Shown here: piece by piece, positions 19,155 to 30,263 of the stretch
Position numbering within the stretch: the stretch's first letter is position 1
Layout of the letters: every line of letters begins with the position of its first letter
Translations under genes and position numbers: made by a program
Source: Aquila chrysaetos chrysaetos
Lineage: Eukaryota; Chordata; Aves; Accipitriformes; Accipitridae
Direction: 5' to 3'
NCBI RefSeq assembly: GCF_900496995.4
Contig: NC_044014.1
Location: 22,962,234-23,026,233 of the forward strand
DNA length: 64,000 nt
Notes under the pieces: generated by a model
The model's input: the letters and a program-made list of their open reading frames with translations, nothing else
Told to the model about the DNA's origin: nothing
Database searches by the model: none

Positions 19155-21129
19155 ACAGCATTTATTAGTCATTTTTACACATCACACAGTGGCAGATGCA
19201 CTCTGGGAGGAGCTGGCTCTGGGAGCCTTCTGTCCCCAGCCCGTGGGGCTGGCCTTGGGCTGGCAATGTAGGCAATGTCCTACACACTCTGCAGGGCAGA
19301 GCTGGGCCCTGCTCAGCTCCCAGGGTCTGAGGCTGTCAGGTTAAATAGGTTGTTTAATATCATACAAGGGGCACACTCAGGACAACAGCCATTAAAGTTC
19401 ATAGGATTCAGTTCCCTGCACTGCAGAAGAGTAGGGAGAGCCCGGGCAGAGACCCTCACATCTCACTGGATAAGCCCATTGCCCAGAAGCTCCTTTCAGC
19501 TGGATCACCGGTACGGGGAGTAACATTTAAACCTGTGTCTGGCAGTTCAGCATTTACAGCAGATTAGGTAAGGCATTAGCCAGGTCATTGCTTGGGCACA
19601 GTTCACAGTCTTGGTGTTGCTTTTCCAGCTGTATGTTTTGTGCTCCTATGAGCAGTGCCTGGGATTTGGCTGCAGGAGGCACCACAGCTCATCTCCTCAC
19701 CCAGGGCCCTCCTGGGGAGCTCCAGGGAGTGTGTGGCATTTGGGAAGGGCCCCACTGAGGCCCTCCTGGGGCTGTGGGTCACAAGCCCCCCCAAGGATCC
19801 TGTCAGCCTCCTGCTACCAGCTCAGCCCAAGCAGATGCCGGTGGGGACAGCACTTACTTGCCCCAGCCCCAGGGGAAGGGAACTGAGGGAGGGGCAGGGA
19901 CTGGGGGTCAACATCACTGCTACACTGGTAAAGCCCAAATTGGTGTAAACTAGGGAAGCATCCCGACAGGGTTTCACCTGCTAGCCAACAAGCTTGAGAC
20001 TCACATGCTCTGCTTCCCTGTTTGAGGACACAGGTTGCTTTTGGGGTTGGAAGATGACACAAGCGGGAAGGTGTCACCCCTCTGGCCTGGGTGGAAAACG
20101 GACATGCAGCCAGCTCAGGCTTTGCCTGAGTGCTAAATGTCTGTGCAGCATGGGGCCACAAAACGCTCTTTAAGCAGCCCCTGTCCCCACAGACTGGTAC
20201 AAAGCAGTCAGCGCTACTCCAATGTAAGAGGAGAAGCTGAGGCACAGAGATGGAAGTACCTGTGCAAGGCCAGGTACAAATGTGTGACGAGGTTGGTCCC
20301 AGGACAGGTGAGTGCCTTGGCCCACATCCTGCCCTCCTAGTACCGGCGTACAGAGGCAGAGTGGGATCCTCATCATGGCCCAGGACAGAATGGAGAGGGC
20401 CATCAGATGAGGTAGGGAATGGTTCCTCCTCTCCCTGTGTTAGCCATGTGAGCCTAAAACTAGGCAGCATCATATTGGCCAGAAGAAGCTGCCGTTTTGA
20501 AAGGGAAGAGCAGCTCTGAAGGAGCCTTACAAGTTTGGTTCCAGGATGAAAAAGACATTGCTGTTTCCCCTCCCTACACAACCTTAAAAAAACAGCAGGG
20601 ATTTTCCAGTTCAGTGCTTTTCCCACCAGCAACCTACTGGGGCTGCCCGGCACACAGAGTAGCAGCAGGTTTGGGCTCTGCTCTCCTGCTCACCTCCGGA
20701 ATTGGGGACCATGGAGTGGGCAGTGCTGTTTTGAGAGGAGTTTCCCTACTTTTTCCCAAGGAGAGACTTTGCGCATGCAGGATCCAAGCAGTCCCTGGGA
20801 AGGAGGCAAGACACAAGGCAAACCTGAGTGATGCAGAGAAGAGGAAAAAGCAGAACCACGGCTCTGAGGCCTCCAGCCCCCAGCCACCTGCCCTCTCCTC
20901 CTGCTATCAGCCTGCGACAACCCACACCTCACTCTGGCATGCCACCCGCTGCAAGGCAGACACACCAAAGGCCAATGCGCAAGTTAATCTGAAGGCTGTT
21001 ATCCAGAGTGACCTCCTCTTAACCCCCATCACACCCATCCCATCAGGCACCTGAGCTCCAGACAAGAGTAAAAAGTTTCCCCTTTCCCTCTCCCCCGCTC
21101 CACCCCAGTCTCTTCTTCCATCCCTGGTT
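19155..21129 (-). other. ELOVL3: Probable ELOVL3 3' UTR
   Basis: About 2 kb between the ELOVL3 stop codon and the first convincing minus-strand AATAAA. The open frames inside (for example 279 codons at 19814-20653) have no recognisable domain and overlap frames on the other strand. The extent of the UTR is inferred only from the poly(A) signal. Confidence 0.4.
19161..19166 (-). terminator. ELOVL3: Candidate ELOVL3 poly(A) signal
   Basis: TTTATT on the plus strand reads AATAAA on the minus strand, with TGACTAATAAATGCTG context. A second AATAAA overlaps the ELOVL3 stop codon itself at 21128-21133 but is too close to be the usual site. Confidence 0.4.
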
Positions 21130-24100
21130 TTATTCCCCCTTTGATTTTGGGGTGTTTCTCAGATAAGTCTTGAAAAAGTAGTTGCAGAACAGAACCAGGA
21201 GACTGGTAATCATAATGAATGAAAGGAAAAGCATCGTCCAGGTGGTGTGGCAGACCTTATCCTCCTTCCAGTAGACGACAAAGATGTTAATTACTGCATA
21301 TGTCAGCATCTGCAGCATCTGTATAAGGGTGATTGTTATGGCGATGAGGCGGGATAGCTGGAAGCCTGCAGCTCGCATGGCATAGTAGGAGTACATGATA
21401 GCATGGACACTGTAGTTCAAGACTCCAAGCCAGCCGCCCCCAGCCATCATATCATTATAGGCGTACCAGGTGACGAGCAGCGTGGTGGTGTGGTGGTACC
21501 AGTGGAGGAAGATCAGCTTCTTTTTCCGGAGAACAATGAACACGGTGTCACCTTGTGTTGGGGGAGACATGCATTGTTAGTCAGGTAGAAGCACAGCAGT
21601 TGCGCAAGTTTTCATGTGAGGCAGAATGAGCGAGCTGCAGTGCTGAATCCATTATGTGGCTTGATCCCACCAAAACCTAGGTTCCCGTTGGAATTGTCTG
21701 TATCGATAATGCCCATGTAGGCACTTACCTGCTGGCACGTTTGTGGTACAAAAGCCCCCTGCCCCAGGCTTGCTTACCTAGCTCTACCTACACAACACTT
21801 CAGACCAGCTCTTCCGTACTTTTTTGTATGGAAACTGGGTGGAAAGCCCAGCCCTGCCCTGCCTGCCTACTTCTTCCTCACTGCAGTCATCCCAGTGCAG
21901 AACTGCCTAGTCCAGACACTGGCCTGGGGATCAAACCAGAGCAATAACATCAGGCTGCAACCCTGTGGAGAGCGAACATCTCATCTGGGTTGAGCGACAG
22001 GGAGCGAGAAAATGAGTGACACGTGCAAGGCTAGACAGCCCTGTTCTCCGAATACCATTTGGACAGAGACCTGTAAAAAAAACCCTGCTTGTAAAAGCAA
22101 AGGAGTTATGAACACATTGGATAAGGAGAAGCTTCAGACTCACCCAGTTCCAGGACTTTGCTCAGCAAAAATATATAGGTCCAAAGCTTGGAGATTGGGT
22201 GGATGTAGAAGGATTGACTACACACCGATTGCTTAAATCCCTTGGTAGAGAGGATGAAGATCATTAGCTTCCACAACCGACAGGCCCCAGCGGCACTGCA
22301 AGAAAAACAGAGGAGAGCTGAACACTGTGCCCAGGGCCCTACCAGAGCCTCCGACAGCACCCGAGAATATTCAGCTAACTCCATCTCGATGCCCAGGACA
22401 GTCTCGGGGACATCTAAACAAACTGTTGTCTTCTTAGACTTCCAAGCAGGTTTCAGCCCCCTGTTTGCTGGGCACAGGCTTGCCCAAGACCTCTTGGCCG
22501 GGATTTCAAACACTCATATTTCTGCAAGGCTGAGCAGGGAAGGGCTGCACACCAGAACAAGAGCAAGGCACAAGGAGTAAGTAAGTTGTGAGCTACCAAC
22601 ACAGCCCTTTGGCTTGCCTGGTGCCATGCAGCAGCTCCTGGAGGATGGCAGCAGCAGCCAAGGTCTGAGCAGCGAACAATGCTCCCTTGTTACACCCTCT
22701 GCTTCCACTGCTTGAAGAGGCACTCAAGAGTAAGAGCTGCCATGTCTGGTCTGAAAAGGGGGACAATCGTCCTGGTGTCCCATCTCCTGACAGGGGCCAA
22801 CAGTGCATGCCCAGGGAGCATTTACAACCTTCTGTGGCAGGCAGTTCCTACAGCTTTTTCTTTGTTATCAACCTATACGTTTCATTCACATGAGCTCGTC
22901 TCCAAACAGACTGTGAACAGTCATCCCCTGACCCTCCCTCTCCCACAACTTGTGATTTTACAGACCACTGCCATGCCCTGCCCTACCCTCACAGAGGGCA
23001 CGCAGCGTCCCTTAGACTTGACCAAAGTCAACTTGTGTGGGTAGGCAGAGACACTCCTCTGGAATTACAGAGGCAGTAGTCTAGTTTTTCTCTCTCCCAC
23101 CAAACAGACTGAAAAGGTATGGAGATGAATGTTGGAAAAATTACACCTGCTTGTTTAATTACAGAGCATGATCTGAATCATTCTCACGGTCACAGCAGGA
23201 AACCAGTACTATAAGACTGGACAGTTTGAAAACAGATATTTTAGATTGATCTTCACATCTTGCATGTCTTGGAGGGGGTGGAAATCAGAGCTAGAACTTG
23301 GCGGCAGTACCAGGCTGTTCTTAAAAGGTGTCTTTAAAAAATGGGCAGCAAAATAACCCTGCCTTTGTACTGTCATTCTCCTGCCATTGCAACTGCTCAT
23401 ACTTTATTCTTTTTTCCCCTGTATCAAAGTATACTGCAAAGACAACCCAAGGACTGGTGATTGTCAGCAACTTTGATACATTCAGCCAGTTTATGCTACT
23501 GGCCAGAGAGGACCTTCCAGCTTCTTTCATGCTCTTCTTTAGATTTACAGTAAGAAAGGGGCTTCTGTGAGTGTACCAGAATTTTCCCCACATCCTACGC
23601 AACAGGATTAGAAAAAGGTGGAGGGAAAAAAAATATCACCTCCATTTTTAAGAGTAATAGACCTCCAATCAAACTTATAATTGTCAGGCACCTTTTGAAC
23701 GAGGATCTCTGCTCTTGCAGACTTCATATTCAAATCTACCCACTAATGCTTTTCAAGCACAGTCCCCAGGGGTCCTTCCGCAACACATTTGGCTTGCTGG
23801 AGTATTTCTGGTGGAGAACTAATGACCTGTACGAGCAGCTCACTTGCCCTTGTGGGAGAGGGCCTCCAAGGGGAAAAACCCATTTATTTCCCTAATGACA
23901 TAGTGGATACCCAGAACTTCCCATCAATCCAGTCCTGAGAGAAGGTCTACAGCTGTCTCCATCTTTAGCAAAGGCTCTTACCTGAGCAAGGCCAGACTGA
24001 GGGACCACAGGGTCAGTGATGGGCGCAGGCTATAGGCTCTCAATCCTTTCATGAAGTGCTGGATTCCAAAGATCAGGATCACATAAGCTGCAGCAAGATA

Positions 24101-24971
24101 TAGAGACTTGTGCCTGCAAGTATAGGAGAGGCAGCAGTCAGGAAAAGACCCAGACTGACCTGTTTCCAACAGGACTTCTGTAGCCCCAGCAGAGCACTCT
24201 CACCAAGAAGCAAAAGATCTCCCATTCTTGTGTTAAGGTTGGGCTTGGTCACAAGAAGCCTGCCCTGACAGTGAGCAGAGCTGGTGAGGAAAAACCCTGG
24301 GGACTGCAGAAAAGAAAGTGAGCTGTTACATTGTGGAGATTTCCATGGGACATTGATGGGATGAGGTGGCATCTGATAACCTGTGAGCAGGATCCCAAGC
24401 AAACACATCAATGCATTTTATCCACTTACACGTGAGACCCTACAGGCAGAGGATGCTCTTTGCCTAAAGAGGCCAGTTGCACCAGAAAGCTAGAGGCTCA
24501 AGGGCCATGTGTTACGTCCCACTCCTTTCCAAGGCTTTAGGGCAGCACGGCACTGTTTGCCGGTGCAAAGGCTGCAGTGGCCGTCCGCAGCTGCTCCTTG
24601 CCCTCTTGCCACATCACAACGTCCCTACGCGCTGCGGCACAACTTCGACCAGCGTTTGCTCTGCCCCGTGTGCTGCCGCAGCCCTTCCCCGACAGACAGC
24701 CGCAGGCGTGCAGCCGGCACCTGCACCATCACTGCAACAAAAGCCCCCCAGCCTCCTCCTCCTCGGGGCTGAGGACCCCACACCCGCCCCGTTAGAAACA
24801 GCAGGACCCAACGGGGATACCCGGGATGCACCGGAGCCGCAACCTCCTCTCCTCTTACCAATTCTCCCGCATCCATTCCCTGGCTTCCCGGTCGTTGAAG
24901 TTCTTCTCGAAGTCATACTCCCCCAACGACTGCAGCTCCGACGGGTCAACGATCTGTTCCATATCGAGCAT
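21130..24971 (-). CDS. ELOVL3: Very-long-chain fatty acid elongase (ELOVL3 position)
   Basis: The CDS joins 24971-24859, 24113-23982, 22295-22144 and 21551-21130 on the minus strand (819 nt, 272 residues; human ELOVL3 is 270). ELOVL proteins are ER multi-pass condensing enzymes that join malonyl-CoA to acyl-CoA in the first step of fatty-acid elongation. Family motifs are all present: KVLELGDT around the third splice junction, the catalytic histidine box HWYHH at 149-153, NYSVHAIMYSYY at 178-189, and TLIQMLQM after it. The C-terminus KSKGE fits a KxKxx ER-retention signal. Several hydrophobic segments are visible, the first being LAAAYVILIFGI. The sequence is closer to ELOVL6 in places (YDFEKNFNDREA...WMRENW), but its place between PITX3 and NOLC1 identifies it as ELOVL3. 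The start could instead be the second ATG at 24962, which has the stronger Kozak context. Confidence 0.93.
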
Positions 24972-25200
24972 TCCCGGGAGCCAGCCGAAACCAACCGTTC
25001 TCCCACCCCGCACCGGCGGATACAGTCCCGGGGATGCGCTGCGCCCCGGCATCACACCCGGGGGGGCGGGACCGGGAACCGCCCCCAGCCCGACGGGGCC
25101 ACCGGGGACTCTCCCTCCGTGCCTACCGCCCCGGGCACGGAGGGAGAGTCCCCGGTGGCCCCGTCGGGCTGGGGGCGGTCCTGCTGCCTGCTGCGTACAA
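24530..25200 (-). promoter_or_regulatory. ELOVL3: ELOVL3 promoter CpG island
   Basis: The GC- and CpG-rich block spans the first coding exon and the bases just upstream. It is the expected position for the ELOVL3 promoter on the minus strand. No TATA box was seen. It contains the inverted repeat at 25078-25179. Confidence 0.65.
25078..25179. repeat. Perfect 46-bp inverted repeat, 10-bp spacer
   Basis: Arms 25078-25123 and 25134-25179 are exact reverse complements over 46 bases. They are separated by ten bases (TACCGCCCCG). The arms begin ACCGCCCCCAGCCCG and end CTCCGTGCC. Such a perfect GC-rich palindrome could extrude as a cruciform, or it could be a fold-back artefact of sequencing or assembly. 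It lies about 110 bases upstream of the ELOVL3 start codon. Confidence 0.97.
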
Positions 25201-26086
25201 GCCCCATCCAGCCCAGCTAGCCCCCCAGTAGATGGGCAGGGTGTTTCCAACACTGTCATCAACAGCAGGCAGAAATACCCTTACCCCGGCTGCAGTTAGC
25301 TGTTGCGTCTTCTTCACCGTAGGCTGAAGCATCTGGCTGCTGCTGCTGGAGACTTAGATGGGCTCTGGGTAATTCCCTACTTAAGTTCCTGTAGCTGAAA
25401 ATGGCTACGGCATAGTTAAAATCCCCTGAACACAGCATAGCATATCTCATTGCACCCTCCGGTCGCTTCACTCAACTTAGTGTTTCGCTCAAGTATTATG
25501 TCTTTACATGCGTGCAACAGGAACGTGCTACAAAGCTCACAGACTTGGGGAGGGTTTTGCCTTATGCAGACTTCGCTGCACCTGTACACAAGTCACTTGC
25601 TTAACTGCTGCCTCTGCAAAGAGGAGGCAAACATTTGCCTGGATGAGTCGTTTGCTCTGTATTTGACAATGCAGCAGTGGGAGATAATCGGGAAAGAGTT
25701 TGACATGTGGCAATGAAAATCCCTTGGTGATTTTTGCACTGTCCCTAACTTACACTCCTCCTTTTCCAGAGCACTTCAAGTTTCTCCAGAAAGGCCAGCT
25801 TATATGTTTCTTAACAGCAGTGGTTTTGTCATACCCTGCACAGGGACAACACCCTGTACATAGCATGGGCTCCCTCTGTGCCTTGCATGGATCTCTCGTT
25901 AGTGTTCGCAGCTCCCAGGAGGTCCTGCCCTGACTGGAGGACTGCATCTCGAGGACTGCATCCCTAGGACTGTACGGAGTGTCTTTCCCATTGCTCTTTC
26001 CTTACCCTCCTGCCTGCATCCTTGGCAGAACCAAGCTCCAATGCTTTGCGGAGTTTTCCTGCACTCCAATCTTTAGCTGCCCTGGT

Positions 26087-26116
26087 AAAAAAAAAAAAAA
26101 AAATTTTTTTGGGGGG
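26087..26116. repeat. Homopolymer run A17 T7 G6
   Basis: Seventeen A, seven T and six G in a row. A poly(A) of this kind can mark a retroposed end, but no element body was recognised beside it. Confidence 0.85.
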
Positions 26117-29100
26117 TTGGTGGTGATGGTTATACTACCATATTCAGTGAAAAAGCCTTTGCTAGTGTGTGATATGAAAGGACAGAGCAGAAATTGTTGT
26201 CCATTAATTTGCTGCTCCACAGGGCCTATGCTGGAATCACTGCATCTTTTATGCTCCTCCACTCCACATAGGTCACTCCAAGATCATTTCCCTCTAACTG
26301 TAGTGACCTTAATCATCCTTAAAGGAGGTACTGGCGATGAGATTGCAGTCACACATTTCTAAAAGGCTTCTCTTTGACCTGAAAAGGGAACGGTTACACT
26401 AGGACAGGGCCAATGTTATCTTTCAGGTCTGGTGATTTCCAAGTCTGTTTCCTATAGTTTCTTAAAACTTGAGGGAAAAAGCATAAGGCTTTTTTTTATT
26501 TTACCATTCCTGCCATATAATACAAAATGGCAACTTTCTTTAACATATCACCTGAGGAAGAGTATTTCCAAGATTACACCCTCCATCCTTGATAGTATAT
26601 TTTAAGATAATACTTTTCCTGCATATCAGCAGACACTTTTCTAATTTATTAATTATGAACTATTAATACCTTTACTATCTATCTCTGACTACGGTCAGCT
26701 ACTCTCAAGGGGCAATTCCTGTAGATACAGGGAAGCTTGTTCCCTGGGCTAAGCAAAGCCTTTCTAGAAAGGCTCTGCTGTACATCACAGCAGTTTTGCA
26801 GCCAAAGTGTCTTTGTCATGACCTACAAACAGTCAGAGAAAACGCCATATTTGTTTCAGCAACAGACTTTACAGAATGGAATTTGTAACAGGGATCAGCC
26901 AGCATGTGAAAGATGCACACAAAGACTGCATTAGTAGACACACAAAAAAGAAATTGTAGAGAATAACAAGTGTTTGAAGATCTCACATTCCCACCTGCAC
27001 TCCCTGCAGCTCAGCAGCCATCCAGCATAAGTTAGAGAACTTTCTGGAAAAGTTGGGCCACTTGTATTTCATCTTTCATCCCCCACTTTGGGCAGTAGCA
27101 CCATCAGGCAGAACACCAACAGCACAGATACATGCTGAAGGCAACTTTCATCTGTTGCAAGGGCCTCTACACACTTAAAGGCTAGGTGCAGCCACCAATA
27201 AAGCCAAGGATAAGAGCAGAACACAGGCAACACAGTAACACAAGCAGGTTGTTTTTTGCTCCAGCTTCTAATGCACACAAGTTGACATTTAGTCTCATTA
27301 TTCAACAGCAAAGCCATGTTGGACACCTTATAAATTTATCCCTTCCCATACTCTGGACAATGGTTTCACTGTTGCTGACTCCCTTGCCTGCATATTCCCT
27401 GTGGATTTGCTGTTCTTAGATGGAGTACACTGGTTAGCTGCTTGATGGACTACAAGTACAAAATACCTGCGTGTCTGACCTATTCTTTAGCAATTGTTAA
27501 ACAAAACCTCCTTTATGTAAGACACCATACAGCAAGAGGAAAAGTCTCTAAATTCCCCTTGGGAGATGGAAGAGTGAGTTGGATTAGTTGAGTAGAAAAG
27601 GTGCTGATGTTGACATAATTTCTTATTCTTAACCGAGTCCTGGGATCAGTAGTGAAATTTTTCATTTTGAAATTGCTTCATGCCACATGAACAAGAACCA
27701 GGCCTCTCCTAGAGCAGGTCTGTCCGTCCACCTCTTAGGTGGTGGCACATTCAGTTAAGATGCAGGAGGAGCTTGTGACTGCAGCTGTTTGGTACCACTT
27801 GGCAGCCCTCCCCGGGTGCCTCCTTGGCAGATGGGAACAAGCGCAACACATGCAAAGAACAGAAGCAGACAGCAGGGATGAGGCCCTCAGCATCCTCCGA
27901 GATGCCTGTCTTGACTAGTAAGACAGGACTTTCTCTTTGACAGGCTGAAAGTTCACCTGAGCAATCCAGATAGAGCTGTGACATTGCCATTATCCCCTTT
28001 CCTCCCTGATACCAAATACACCTGTCTGCACTCCCAGCTCAGGGTGGGCTAGCATGCAGACAGCTGCCAAGGCCAGTGCCTGGTCACTGGCACCGTGCTT
28101 AGAACCACTGTTGGACTCAGGATTGTTTAGAAGCTGCCGTGCAATGTAGACATCTAAGTGATTTGTAAATAAACAGTGGAACTTATTTCCACACATCACA
28201 GTGAGTTGCACAGAGCTCAGCTGCTGCAGGTGAGGAAGCAGACCCCCAGCAACACTTCACACACAACTGTTCTCATTCAGGAACATCAGGGCTGCAATCC
28301 TGAACCAGTGGGAGAGAAGGACTTTATCCTTCTGTCCTCCAGATGAGTGGGGAGGAGACAGGGACCCTGTGGAGCAGAAGGTTCCATGCCTTTAATCTGA
28401 GCCCATGATGGCTAGGTAGGACCTGAAAGAGAAAGGACAATTTCCTGAGGACCATGAAATAAGGCTGTGAAGCCTGCTGGAGAGGGGGTTTCCCATTAGA
28501 TTGCTTCTACAGTGTTCCAGAAAGAAATCTTATTTGAGGTAGCCCTAAATATGTTAAATGCTCGTTTAAAGCTCAAATTGCTATTTGCAACCAGACTTTC
28601 AGTTTTCTGGTAAAGATTCACTTTTTCACATGTATATGTGGAGGGAGGACTAGTTTCTGATACGGTGACTGAGTATCACCTATAGTCTCATTTGCCCTGT
28701 GGACAAGGTTACAGGAAAATTGATTTTTGCCCAAATATCATATTTTATACCCCAAGTCTTAAACAATTCCCTATATCAGGACAGTAAGCAACAAATGGAC
28801 TACTTTGCTGGTAGATAGCATGTTTGACTTCCGCCAAGTCTGAAGAGCACATGAAAAAACTGTGAAAGACTCCAGGTACCACCCAGGACGAGTACCAGCA
28901 TGCCAAATCCTGGTAGGATCCAAAGTGCAGGAGGTGGTTTCTAGGAAGATAGAGTAGGTAATCTATTTCCTAAGAATCTCACAGGCGAATTAACAAAAAG
29001 TAGTCTTTGGGAAAGGTAAAGAACAACAAGCATCTATGGCTCCCTGGCCTCACAGATCAATCACTTCCATAGCAAGTGGCACAAAAGAAGCTGTACAGAG

Positions 29101-30076
29101 CAGTCTGTAGAAGGACTTAACCACACTGGATGCGTAGTGGGAGCCAAGAAAGCAGCTACACCAACTAGGGCAGTGGCAAAACATTATCAGTGTGGGGGAC
29201 AGGGGCAGTGTGGCCACCAAGGTCTTCACTTGCTCGTTGGCTAGCTGACTGTAGCTGTACTGTCACCAATTACCTACCTGCTCCACACAGGTGGTGACAT
29301 GGAAACAAGGAGGCAGAGATTTTTTAAAATTATTTTATTTATTTATTTTAATTCCAGGTGGGATATGCCAGTTCAGGCTGGCCTTAAATAAGAGAGCCCT
29401 GACAGTCTCTGCAGGACAAGAGAGAGCACACACAGAGCCAGCCTCGCTCGGACAGACCCATGCTGGTCTGAGCTACGCTGCCAGCCCCACCAGCGCAGAG
29501 AACAGCCATTTTTTTGCACAGGAGGCCAGGATGGCACAGAACCACCTCCAAATCAGCTTGTCGTGCTGCCTGTGATTGTTACTTGTGGTTTACACATCAG
29601 AGCACAGTGGAAGCCATTGAGGGATTTCCTTGCACAAGCAGTGCAAGCTTTCATTAAAGCTTAGGATAATGCCCGGATTCCATATGTCCCTCTTCACTGC
29701 AGAGAATATGATTTCAGACATGGGCCCTCCCAGGGGCAGCTTCTCCACCACACTGACCACGCTACAAAACCAAAGAACAATCTTTGTGTTCTTGATCAAA
29801 ATATCTTTTAACCGTTTTGACACCAACAGAAGTAGCATGGCAGGTAAGCCATGATTTTGTTACACACACTGCAGTTTGGTTTAAGTAGGTTTAAGAGGTG
29901 AGAAGAAATGGTAAGGATAAGAAGACAAACTTTCTCTCCTGATTGACTCCCTAACTTTGGAAAGCAACCTAGGTTTAACACATTGCAGCAAAGAGCTTGA
30001 CAGAAGATGCTGGAGGAATTACCCTGGGCTGTTAGGCTTATATTCAGCTAACGCAAAGCTTAGGCCTACATAAGTG

Positions 30077-30263
30077 GTGAAACACTGGAACAGTTTGCCC
30101 AGAGAGGTGGTATATGCCCCATCCCTGGAAACTTTCAAAGTCAGGATGGACGGGGCTCTGAGCAACCTGATCTGGTTGAGGATGTCCCTGCTCAGTGCAG
30201 GGGGGTTGGCACTGGATGACCTTTAAAGGTTCCTTCCAACCTAAACTATTTTATGATTCTATG
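30077..30263 (+). mobile_element. CR1 LINE 3'-end fragment
   Basis: The sequence matches the 3' end of CR1: AACACTGGAACAGTTTGCCC, a decayed end of ORF2, then GGTTCCTTCCAACCTAAAC and the CR1 tail TTTTATGATTCTATG. It is 5' truncated to under 200 bases, typical of CR1. No target-site duplication is expected for this family and none was seen. Confidence 0.9.

Noticed and set aside
19814-20653. 279-codon minus-strand frame downstream of ELOVL3
   Set aside because: Composition is unstructured, overlapping frames exist on plus, and no domain is visible. More likely ELOVL3 3' UTR or spacer.
24972-25262. Upstream extension of the ELOVL3 first-exon frame to an ATG at 25262
   Set aside because: The extension runs through the perfect palindrome and is GC-biased, with no similarity to ELOVL N-termini. 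The ATGs at 24971 or 24962 fit the family length.
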